Part shown: piece after piece, positions 22,530 to 28,976 of the stretch | Position numbering within the stretch: position 1 is the stretch's first letter | Layout of the letters: every line of letters begins with the position of its first letter | DNA from: Candidatus Saccharimonadota bacterium | GTDB taxonomy: Bacteria > Patescibacteriota > Saccharimonadia > Saccharimonadales > UBA4665 | Direction: 5' to 3' | Assembly: GCA_029288515.1 (NCBI GenBank) | Contig: JARIHB010000070.1 | Span: 1-28,976 of the forward strand | Length of the DNA: 28,976 bases | Program-made: the position numbers and the translations under genes | The notes under the pieces: model-generated | Told to the model about the DNA's origin: nothing | The model's database searches: none | Seen by the model: only the letters and a program-made list of their open reading frames with translations

Positions 22530-23963
22530 ATGAATGGGTTGGGCACAGTTAAGAGGATCTTGTACACCTGCGCGGCAGTCTGCGTACTTGTTTTGGTGTT
22601 TGCGTTGTTTTCGCTGAAAGCGTATGCGGCGCCCGGCAGCGTGGGCGCGTGGCAAACGGGCAATGTAGTGCCGGATAATCTGGCATGGACAAGCGCCGCC
22701 GCATACAACGGCTATGTGTATGTGGTGGCCGGGGCCAATGATACAATCTATACAGATACGGTGTATGTTGCCAAACTGAATGCCAATGGCAGTGTAGGTA
22801 CATGGAGCACTACAACGCCCGCCCCGTACACGAGCTCCAGCGCCAGTGTGGTCGCGTATAATGGGTACCTGTATTACATTGGCGGTTTTGATGGCGTGGT
22901 AATAAATGCTGGCGTTTCGTATGCGCCCATCAACGCCGACGGCACGCTTGGTGCCTGGGCTTCTGCTACTAATACCTTTCCCAATGCCTGGGCTGGCGCT
23001 TCGGTAATAGTTAATGATAATTATATCTACCTACTGGGCGGCAATACGGGCATAAGCCCGGACGATTCGGTGACATATGCGCCCATCAATGCCAATGGCA
23101 GTATCGGTTCCTGGACTGCTACCACCTCTTTGCCAGATACACTAACCGCTGGCGCTGCAGTGGTCCATAACGGCAGAGTGTACTTCGCGGGCGGTAATGA
23201 CGGCAGCGCACGAACAGATGGAGTCTATTATGCTACCTTTAACCCCAACGGCACACTGGGCACTTGGCAAACCACTACGGCCTTGCCGGAAGAACGGGAG
23301 GGTGCTGGCCTGGTGGAATATAACGGCTATCTCTTCTCTATCGGCGGCTACAATGCTACGAACATAGTTGATACGGTGTATGCTGCGCCAATCAATACTA
23401 ATGGCAGCGTGGGTGCGTGGTCTACAACAGCTTCTTTGCCGGACGCCCGCACTGTATCGGGCGTGGCCACCTACAACGGATTTGTATACAATTTGGCCGG
23501 TTTAAACACCAGCTCTGCACCGCGCAACACCACGTATTACGCGTCGCTTGCCGGCTACACGCCACCCACCATGCCGGCTGTTTCGGCTACCGCTGTCAGC
23601 GGTGTCAGCACTACTATTGATGTGCTTAAAGATGTAACTGACAACCCCGATGCCACGACACTTACCGTTATGAGTGGCCCAACGCATGGCGTAGCAAACG
23701 TGGCATCTGGCAAAATCGTTTATACATCTATAACAGGGTATGTGGGCGCGGAAAGCCTAACATATCGGGTATGCTCGGTTAATGATAGGTCGGTGTGCTC
23801 TCAGGCCACGCTATCCATCAACGTAGTGTCCGGAGTACCAGACACTGGTTATGCACCGACTCTCACGCAGCGGCTCAGCCCGATTATCTTCGGGGCGATG
23901 GTTGCCGTTGGCCTGATTGGCGTAGCGTATTCGTTCCGCATTCGGCACATTGTCAGAAAATAG
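22530..23963 (+). CDS. Kelch-repeat surface protein with sortase-like tail
   Basis: A 477-aa secreted protein. Residues 1-33 form a signal peptide (KR, hydrophobic core, AYA/AP). About six Kelch-type blades follow (about 36-345), each of the form 'INxNGSVGxWxTTxxLP ... YNGYxYxxGG', probably a beta-propeller. Next comes an Ig/cadherin-like domain (about 350-430; LTVMSGPTHGVANV ... AESLTYRVC), then VPDTGYAP (about 436-443), a hydrophobic helix (451-467) and an Arg/Lys tail RIRHIVRK. The end has the order of a cell-wall sorting signal with PDTG in place of LPxTG. Likely a surface adhesin or binding protein. The exact start is not settled by a clear promoter or ribosome binding site. Confidence 0.85.
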   Translation: MNGLGTVKRILYTCAAVCVLVLVFALFSLKAYAAPGSVGAWQTGNVVPDNLAWTSAAAYNGYVYVVAGANDTIYTDTVYVAKLNANGSVGTWSTTTPAPYTSSSASVVAYNGYLYYIGGFDGVVINAGVSYAPINADGTLGAWASATNTFPNAWAGASVIVNDNYIYLLGGNTGISPDDSVTYAPINANGSIGSWTATTSLPDTLTAGAAVVHNGRVYFAGGNDGSARTDGVYYATFNPNGTLGTWQTTTALPEEREGAGLVEYNGYLFSIGGYNATNIVDTVYAAPINTNGSVGAWSTTASLPDARTVSGVATYNGFVYNLAGLNTSSAPRNTTYYASLAGYTPPTMPAVSATAVSGVSTTIDVLKDVTDNPDATTLTVMSGPTHGVANVASGKIVYTSITGYVGAESLTYRVCSVNDRSVCSQATLSINVVSGVPDTGYAPTLTQRLSPIIFGAMVAVGLIGVAYSFRIRHIVRK

Positions 23964-24015
23964 ATCGCGCCGATGTACGTATGGTAGCTCATTGCTCATC
24001 ATGCCGTAAAAAGCA

Positions 24016-24043
24016 TATACTTGTAGTGCCAACACAAGGAGGG
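24016..24043 (+). promoter_or_regulatory. Cupredoxin -10 box and ribosome binding site
   Basis: TATACT (24016-24021), 18 nt after TTGCTC (23992-23997), and a strong AAGGAGGG (24036-24043) before the ATG at 24051. Confidence 0.55.
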
Positions 24044-24050
24044 TTTGAAT

Positions 24051-24485
24051 ATGAAAAAGATACTGCCATTAGTAATCGTATTAGTTGTTTTAGCCGCGGG
24101 CGGTGTGTATTACTTCGCCAACAAGCATGACGACAGCTCTAACAGCGGCACTACGAGCAACAACTCTTCATCTCAGACAACCACCACACCCAACGAGAGC
24201 CAGAGTTCTTCTGACGCCGCCGCCCAGGCTACCGATAAAGTCACTATTGCAGACATGGCGTTTAGCCCCGCTCATATAACCGTCAAAAAGGGCACTACGG
24301 TGACATGGACAAACCAGGACAGCGTCGCTCACACTGTAACCGAGACTGACGGGCAAGATGGGCCCGATAGCCAGACCCTCGGAGAAGGCCAATCGTATAC
24401 ATTCACCTTTGATACTGCCGGCACGTTTAAGTACGACTGTTCAATTCATCCGAGTATGATAGGCACGGTTACCGTCACCGAGTAA
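24051..24485 (+). CDS. Membrane-anchored cupredoxin (plastocyanin/azurin-like)
   Basis: A 144-aa type 1 copper protein. Residues 4-22 are an N-terminal anchor or signal (LPLVIVLVVLAAGGVYYF). A Ser/Thr/Asn-rich linker covers about 28-62. The cupredoxin domain follows: VTIADMAFSPAHITVKKGTT, copper ligands H94 (SVAHTVT), C130 and H133 (YDCSIHPSM), and M136 as axial ligand. It would carry electrons or copper at the cell surface. I start at ATG 24051, just after an AAGGAGGG site, rather than the upstream TTG. No partner oxidase is in the window. Confidence 0.93.
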   Translation: MKKILPLVIVLVVLAAGGVYYFANKHDDSSNSGTTSNNSSSQTTTTPNESQSSSDAAAQATDKVTIADMAFSPAHITVKKGTTVTWTNQDSVAHTVTETDGQDGPDSQTLGEGQSYTFTFDTAGTFKYDCSIHPSMIGTVTVTE

Positions 24486-24511
24486 AAAGTTTCGTAGGCG
24501 TTAAGGGGTTC

Positions 24512-25342
24512 CTACTGGATCGTGACGTTGTCGAGCGTTGCTTTAGCGCCCTTTAGCAGGGCGTAGGTAACTTTGTCCATTGTCGCCCCCTCAAATACGG
24601 TGTGTTTTACATCAGAATGATGGAATGTTACGTCGTTGAACGCTGTATTTTTAAATGACGTATTCTTAAGGGATGTGCCACTAAAATTCGTGCCATTTAA
24701 GGATAGATTATCGAATGCTACGTCGCTCAAATCGCAATGGCTAAAGCCGGTGCTGTCCAAGATTGCATCTTTGAAGGAAGCCCCTTTTAAAGCCGCTGCC
24801 TTGAATTGCGTACCAGTGAGGTTGGCTTTATCGAAGCATGCTGCCTGCAGATCGCTGCCCGCGAAGGTAGCGTTGGCTACATTCGCGCCTGTAAACGTAG
24901 CGCCTCTTAGTTCTGCCGCTCTAAACGTTGCATTTGTAAGGTCGGAACCATTAAAGTTTGATTCGCTCAGCGAGGTAAAACTAAAATCAGCTTCGGCCAA
25001 CTTGGTATCGCTCAGGTCGGACTGCTTTAACTCTGTCGACGAGAATTTGGAATGACTCTGCTTCGCCAGCTTGAATGTTTCTTTGAGTGTCTTGTGTATA
25101 GAGAATTTTTCCTCTCCCTGGTTGCTGGGGGCGTGCCGTACTTCGGCCATAATCTCTGACACATCGCCAAATGAGTCAACGGTCAACCGGTACGCTTCCT
25201 TATCACTTTTACCTTGCTGCTTTAGGTCGTGGTATTTTTCCAGCAGGTTTGCGAGCAGCTCTTGCTCAACGTCAACACGCGCCGGGAAGTTCCCGTAGGG
25301 CTTGAACGTATCATCTAAAAATTTCTTGAGTTCCTTTTCCAT
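24512..25342 (-). CDS. HAAS-like domain fused to pentapeptide repeats
   Basis: A 276-aa protein. Residues 1-70 (EKELKKFLDDTFKPYGNFPA ... DSFGDVSEIMAEV) match the HAAS/permease-prefix helical domain normally found in membrane proteins encoded beside PadR regulators. From about residue 95 onward it is a run of pentapeptide repeats (A/S-D/N-L/F-x-x), such as DLTNATFRAAELRGATF, forming a right-handed quadrilateral helix. There is no transmembrane segment. AAGGAGA precedes the ATG, and the PadR gene ends 11 nt upstream, so the pair forms an operon. The target is unknown; some pentapeptide proteins mimic DNA and protect gyrase. Confidence 0.88.
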   Translation of the reverse strand: MEKELKKFLDDTFKPYGNFPARVDVEQELLANLLEKYHDLKQQGKSDKEAYRLTVDSFGDVSEIMAEVRHAPSNQGEEKFSIHKTLKETFKLAKQSHSKFSSTELKQSDLSDTKLAEADFSFTSLSESNFNGSDLTNATFRAAELRGATFTGANVANATFAGSDLQAACFDKANLTGTQFKAAALKGASFKDAILDSTGFSHCDLSDVAFDNLSLNGTNFSGTSLKNTSFKNTAFNDVTFHHSDVKHTVFEGATMDKVTYALLKGAKATLDNVTIQ

Positions 25343-25353
25343 ACATATTCTCC

Positions 25354-25683
25354 TTACAATAATTTGTCTAAAATTTCTTTCGAAAAGGTCCAGTTTTGTT
25401 TGTTACTTTCGTATAGCTCTCGACCGGTCGGAGTAATGCGGTAGTATTTCCGTCTGCCGCCCTGCGTTTCATCACCCCAATAGGATGTAATGTGTCCATC
25501 ATGCTCCAGGCGCTTGAGGCTGGAATACATCGTCGCTTCCTTAAGTTCGTACAGGTGATCTGACTGTTCGTGCACCAACTTCGTAATCTCATAGCCATAC
25601 TTATCGCCGTCCACCAGAAACTTCAGAATGATAGTATCGGTGTGTCCGCGCAGCAGGTCTGATGATAATTTTTTATCTATCAT
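25354..25683 (-). CDS. PadR family transcriptional regulator
   Basis: A 109-aa winged-helix repressor: LRGHTDTIILKFLVDGDKYG (PadR helix 1-2), YEITKLVHEQSDHLYELKEA, TMYSSLKRLEHDGHI (recognition helix) and RRKYYRITPTGREL (wing). The usual C-terminal dimerisation helix is short (WTFSKEILDKLL), as in the PadR-s1 group. The start MIDKK is fixed by a promoter ending 6 nt before the ATG; the longer frame upstream includes the promoter itself. It is the first gene of the operon with the HAAS-pentapeptide protein, which it probably controls along with itself. Confidence 0.92.
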   Translation of the reverse strand: MIDKKLSSDLLRGHTDTIILKFLVDGDKYGYEITKLVHEQSDHLYELKEATMYSSLKRLEHDGHITSYWGDETQGGRRKYYRITPTGRELYESNKQNWTFSKEILDKLL

Positions 25684-25689
25684 AATTAC

Positions 25690-25718
25690 AATGTACAGCA
25701 TACTACTATGACAGTCAA
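25690..25718 (-). promoter_or_regulatory. padR operon promoter
   Basis: On the minus strand TTGACT (complement of 25713-25718), a 17-nt spacer, TACATT (complement of 25690-25695), then 6 nt to the ATG. One of the best promoters in the window and a clear leaderless case. Confidence 0.75.
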
Positions 25719-25779
25719 GGTAATTTATAAAAGGCATGTAGTTGGCGCTCGCTTGGCCGCACTGTAGGCTCACGTACCA

Positions 25780-25788
25780 TGCTACAAT
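25780..25788 (+). promoter_or_regulatory. Extended -10 of the restriction-modification operon
   Basis: TGCTACAAT ends 6 nt before the ATG at 25795, implying a leaderless mRNA. No convincing -35 box. Confidence 0.6.
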
Positions 25789-25794
25789 TTACCT

Positions 25795-26559
25795 ATGGGG
25801 ATACGCGTGAAAGAGGAAACTATACACTTTGAGTACGGACGCATATACAACGTCGACTGTGTTAAAGGTATGGAAAAGCTCTCGCAGTCTGAACGTGGTG
25901 TTGATCTCATTATCGCTGATCCGCCGTACATTATTTCCCGTGAGTCAAACTTCCATACTATGAAAGACCGCAAGAACGCCCGCACTGGCACGCACTTTGG
26001 TGAATGGGACCAAGAGTTTGATAATGCTCTCTGGCTGGAGAAAGCTTATGGAGTACTCAAAAAAGGCGGGTCGCTTATAGCCTTCAACGACTTCAAGAAA
26101 GTATCAGAAATAATCTCGCTCGCAACACAATTGGGGTTTATATATAAAGACGTCTTGGTATGGGAGAAGTCTAACCCCATGCCCCGCAACAGAGACAGGC
26201 GCTACGTCCCTTCGCTGGAAATGATGATATGGTTTGTTAAGCCGGGCGGCAGATGGACCTTTAATCGTCACTCTTTAACGTACGAAAGCCCTGTACTAAA
26301 GTTTGCTTCAGAGAGCGGCGGCGGTTTTAAACGTATTCATCCAACGCAAAAGCCAGTAAAACTGATAGAGAGGCTACTCCAAATTCATAGCAATGCGGGT
26401 GATATAGTGCTTGACCCTTTTATGGGGTCAGGAGCCACTGCCATAGCCGCTATGAACACTTCCCGTCAGTTTATAGGTTTTGAGTTAGATACCCATTATT
26501 ACACGCTGGCGAACGAGAGAATTCAGGAGCATCATTCCGCCCTGCGACCCGTAGCATGA
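25795..26559 (+). CDS. Adenine-specific DNA methyltransferase, beta class (DpnA-like)
   Basis: A 254-aa amino-methyltransferase. The catalytic motif DPPY (42-45, LIIADPPYI) comes first and the SAM-binding motif DPFMGSG (207-213) last, the beta-class order, with HPTQKPVKLIERLL just before motif I. The central region holds the target-recognition part. It resembles DpnA/HinfI-type N6-adenine methylases. It overlaps the next methyltransferase by ATGA (26556-26559). Because the linked nuclease is FokI-like and so cuts an asymmetric site, one methylase per strand is needed; this gene should protect one of them (inference). Confidence 0.92.
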   Translation: MGIRVKEETIHFEYGRIYNVDCVKGMEKLSQSERGVDLIIADPPYIISRESNFHTMKDRKNARTGTHFGEWDQEFDNALWLEKAYGVLKKGGSLIAFNDFKKVSEIISLATQLGFIYKDVLVWEKSNPMPRNRDRRYVPSLEMMIWFVKPGGRWTFNRHSLTYESPVLKFASESGGGFKRIHPTQKPVKLIERLLQIHSNAGDIVLDPFMGSGATAIAAMNTSRQFIGFELDTHYYTLANERIQEHHSALRPVA

Positions 26560-27398
26560 TATACAGCTGTCCGTTTAACTATGTGGGTGGCAAGAGCAAA
26601 CTGTTGCCCGTACTGTTGCCCTTATTCCACCCCTACACCGAGAACGTATTTGTTGATTTGTTTGGCGGCGGTTTTAGCGTGGGGCTGAATGTTGAGAATA
26701 AAAAGGTCATCTACAACGATATCAATGCTGACCTCGCCGAGCTGATACGGCTCATTAAAAACACTCCTTTTAATGCTTTTGAATCGAAGCTGCTGCAGTT
26801 AATAGACCGCTACGAGCTTTCCAAAACGAATACTCAGGGGTATCTGCGCTTACGCAGCGACTTTAATGCTCTGCGCGACCCATACGTATTCTGTTTGCTT
26901 ATTTTCTACTCGTTTAATCACCAGATACGGTACAACAGCAGCCTGCAGTTCAATACGCCATTTGGAAAGAACAGGAGTTCTTATAATGCCCGCACGCAGA
27001 AGAACCTGCGGATTTTTTCAGACATTCTGCGTACCAAGGAAGTAACTTTTTCGTCTTTGACGTTTCAAAAAGTACACGTTCCGGATAACGCAATTGTATA
27101 TATAGACCCGCCATACCTTATTACCACTGGTAGCTACAATGATGGTAATCGAGGGGTCAGCCAATGGAATGAGGCTAGCGAACGAGAACTGTATCGCTCT
27201 ATTGATGCCTTGCATCAAAGAAATATTCCGTTTGTGCTTTCAAATATGCTGAAAAAAGGCGATCATACTAACGTGCTGTTAGATGATTGGAAAAACAAGT
27301 ACCGCTCGTTTGACGTTGCCACACAATATAAAAACTATCACCGTAAAGAGTATCAAACGCAAGAAATTATTGTTACCAATGTGCCGTATAAAGGATGA
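26556..27398 (+). CDS. Adenine-specific DNA methyltransferase, D12/Dam class (alpha)
   Basis: A 280-aa N6-adenine methyltransferase of the D12 (Dam/DpnM) class. The N-terminus FNYVGGKSKLLPVL is the class signature; motif I is DLFGGGF (34-40), IYNDINADL binds the SAM ribose, and the catalytic DPPY is at 184-187 (VYIDPPYLI). The two domains of M.FokI are also of this class. It starts within the stop of the beta-class gene and its own stop overlaps the candidate start of the nuclease (ATGA at 27395). Strictly coupled translation of M-M-R is thus likely, with methylases made before the nuclease. Confidence 0.93.
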   Translation: MIYSCPFNYVGGKSKLLPVLLPLFHPYTENVFVDLFGGGFSVGLNVENKKVIYNDINADLAELIRLIKNTPFNAFESKLLQLIDRYELSKTNTQGYLRLRSDFNALRDPYVFCLLIFYSFNHQIRYNSSLQFNTPFGKNRSSYNARTQKNLRIFSDILRTKEVTFSSLTFQKVHVPDNAIVYIDPPYLITTGSYNDGNRGVSQWNEASERELYRSIDALHQRNIPFVLSNMLKKGDHTNVLLDDWKNKYRSFDVATQYKNYHRKEYQTQEIIVTNVPYKG

Positions 27399-28976
27399 GC
27401 ATGATTCGTATTGTTGACTATACTAAAGCCTATAAGCATCGAGCAGCCGGCTGGATCCAGGATGCTGCCGATTTCGAAAATTTACACCGCTTCGTAGCTG
27501 CTTTTTCTGCTGACTCGCCCTATCGGGCCGAACTTATAGATAAAATACAGCGGCTTGTTGAGGAAAGGCTCGCTGGGCGTTTTCTGGGTATCCTTGGCCG
27601 TGAGCCTATTCGCATAGCCTATTTGGACATTGTGGGCACATCTCCATCTGGCAGCAGAAAGCAAAACACGGTTTGCAACGGCATTGGGCAAGCCGCGCTT
27701 AAAGGTCAGACGCGCGAATTTCAGGGAGACTGGTCGACTAATAATTTTTTGCGTTGGGCCATATCACTGCAGCTGATTGAGTATTCGCCGTCTGATGACG
27801 CCTATGCCATAACGGAAGCAGGGCAGGCATACGTTAGTGCATCCAGGGAGAATCGGCATGGCATCGTCCAGCAGCAACTTATGAAGTATGCCCCGGCGAT
27901 TCGAGTACTGTCGTTGCTTAAGGATGCGGAGCACACCAAATTTTCGTTGGGCGAACAGCTGGGCTTTATTGGTGAGGAAGGCTTCACGAATATTTCCGAA
28001 AAACTGTTTGTTGATCTGTACTTTTCTACCGATTTAGCAGCTGATAGAAAGAAGCTCAAAGTTGACCACGAAGGGTCAAGTGATAAATATGCGCGCCAAA
28101 TTTGTAGCTGGCTGGTTAAGTTGGGGCTAGCGGAGGCGGGCAAAAAGAACTTTGTGCGCAACGACGAGACACTGACCTTGCCGTCGTACAAGATTACGGC
28201 GCATGGGCTTGAGTTCCTGCGTAAAGCGCGCGTATCGCCGCGCAGGTTCGTCCCCTTTAGTATGCTTTCCATGGAGACTTCCAACCGGGAGCTTATCTGT
28301 AAGCGGCGTGCCCTGGTGCTGAAGGCGCTTTCAGAGAACGCATCGTCGGTTGATGACATTGTAGCCGTGGAAAGGGAGTATGGCGTAGAGGCCGTGGCGT
28401 CCGAAGTACACGATGATATCCGGTCTTTGCGCAACATGGGATTACACATCGTCGGCGAGGATACGTACACGCTCAAGGACGTCATTGAAGGCCTGTATAT
28501 ACCCAGGATTATTGCGCCTACCACGCTCACCAATGTGCTGGCCATAAAAGAGAGACTGCGCCGCGATCTGCGATATGTAGATCATAATTTGCTCGTGCTG
28601 GTCGACTTTGCCTACGGTAGCGGCAGCGAGAAAGCGTCCCGTATGCTTGAGACGTACGTTGCCCGTGCCTATGAGCAGATCTGTCCAAACACCTTCCTGC
28701 TGGGCGGCGTGAGCAAACCGGACGTTGTGGTGTGCCTAGAACAAATAGTTGTCATCATCGACACCAAGGCTTATGGCAAAGGCTTCTCCTTGCCGCAATC
28801 AGAAAGAGATAAGATGGTACGGTACGTAGAGGAGTATAAGCAGAAAAACAGTCCATGGTACAAAACCATCGAGAGCGCGATACAAGCCGACACTGCTGGA
28901 TTCCAATTTGTTTCAAGTGAGTTTAGCGGCGTAGAGGCTAAACTCAGGGACATTGCCACCAGGACTGGTGTTAATG
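27395..28976 (+). CDS. FokI-like type IIS restriction endonuclease (3' end outside window)
   Basis: An open frame of 527 codons to the window edge; FokI is about 580 aa, so roughly the last 45-50 residues are missing. Numbering is from ATG 27401, which has AAAGGA upstream; ATG 27395 (in frame, ATGA overlap) is equally possible. The recognition part follows FokI throughout: GWIQDAADFENLHRFV (FokI GWVQNPGKFENLKRVV), NNFLRWAISLQLIEY, APAIRVLSLL, LGEQLGFIGEEGFT and EGSSDKYAR (224-232, identical in FokI). The cleavage domain has LLGGVSKPD (D441), VIIDTKAYGKGFSLP (D454, K456) and MVRYVEEYKQKN, matching FokI D450/D467/K469, with a 4-residue shorter loop. By FokI analogy it binds an asymmetric 5-bp site (GGATG in FokI) and cuts outside it. 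Its own specificity is not proven. Confidence 0.93.
   Translation, partial: MSMIRIVDYTKAYKHRAAGWIQDAADFENLHRFVAAFSADSPYRAELIDKIQRLVEERLAGRFLGILGREPIRIAYLDIVGTSPSGSRKQNTVCNGIGQAALKGQTREFQGDWSTNNFLRWAISLQLIEYSPSDDAYAITEAGQAYVSASRENRHGIVQQQLMKYAPAIRVLSLLKDAEHTKFSLGEQLGFIGEEGFTNISEKLFVDLYFSTDLAADRKKLKVDHEGSSDKYARQICSWLVKLGLAEAGKKNFVRNDETLTLPSYKITAHGLEFLRKARVSPRRFVPFSMLSMETSNRELICKRRALVLKALSENASSVDDIVAVEREYGVEAVASEVHDDIRSLRNMGLHIVGEDTYTLKDVIEGLYIPRIIAPTTLTNVLAIKERLRRDLRYVDHNLLVLVDFAYGSGSEKASRMLETYVARAYEQICPNTFLLGGVSKPDVVVCLEQIVVIIDTKAYGKGFSLPQSERDKMVRYVEEYKQKNSPWYKTIESAIQADTAGFQFVSSEFSGVEAKLRDIATRTGVN

Noticed and set aside
25795..27398. DpnII-type system (GATC) suggested by the DpnA-like plus D12 methylase pair
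   Set aside because: The linked nuclease is clearly FokI-like, not DpnB-like, so a GATC assignment is not supported.
27802..28545. A 247-codon open frame on the minus strand
   Set aside because: It is antisense to the FokI-like gene, is rich in Ser as expected for a shadow frame, and shows no motif.
1..28976. UGA recoding as glycine (SR1/Gracilibacteria code)
   Set aside because: Genes such as the helicase, MazG-like and D12 methylase end in TGA, and no conserved protein contains an in-frame TGA.

Overview
The window looks like a chromosomal segment from a small-genome bacterium of the Candidate Phyla Radiation, most probably Saccharibacteria (TM7). This assignment is an inference. It rests on DUF5674 with its usual small helical neighbour, the mix of short conserved hypothetical proteins, CCA-encoding tRNA genes, and a very consistent promoter layout in which an extended -10 box (TGnTAnnnT) sits 6-9 nt before the ATG, implying leaderless mRNAs. 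UGA is used only as a stop codon, so the code is standard and the UGA=Gly lineages (SR1, Gracilibacteria) are excluded. There is no rRNA or other taxonomic anchor in the window.

Layout. 1-5031: the 3' part of a GH37 trehalase, an EndoQ-type DNA repair nuclease followed 6 nt later by a UvrD-like helicase, and a slipin. 5071-6756: tRNA-Phe, the DUF5674 pair, a MazG-type pyrophosphohydrolase and an eroded AbrB/PIN toxin-antitoxin locus. 6753-9656: a Fur/Zur regulator divergent from a zinc-type ABC uptake operon (znuA-znuC-znuB). 9750-12855: a small iron-permease-family protein, an aldo/keto reductase, an alpha/beta hydrolase and a DUF2157 membrane protein. 12859-13903: a tRNA-Gly with an unusual U19/A56 combination, then a methyltransferase gene bracketed by two near-identical 21-nt repeats. 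13919-16756 is accessory: an unrecognised HxD protein, the C-terminal stub of a serine recombinase abutting base-to-base an N-truncated OLD-type ATPase/TOPRIM nuclease, and a tandem-repeat 'YGSKYS' protein with a small membrane partner. 16896-22438: an exported cysteine amidase-like protein with a membrane-anchored neighbour, then small metabolic or resistance-type enzymes (VOC, alpha/beta hydrolase, DHFR-like reductase) and hypotheticals. 22530-25683: a Kelch-repeat surface protein with a sortase-like tail, a cupredoxin, and a PadR regulator driving a HAAS-pentapeptide protein.

25795-28976 is the highlight: two separate adenine-DNA methyltransferases (DpnA-like beta class, then D12/Dam-like alpha class) translationally coupled to a restriction endonuclease that aligns with FokI over its whole visible length. 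It has the FokI recognition-domain segment EGSSDKYAR and the cleavage-domain core KPD...DTKAY. This is a FokI-type type IIS restriction-modification system with the methyltransferase split into two genes of different classes. The endonuclease gene runs off the end of the window.

Regulatory logic that can be read: first genes of transcription units appear leaderless, whereas downstream operon genes and a few others carry AAGGAG-type ribosome binding sites.
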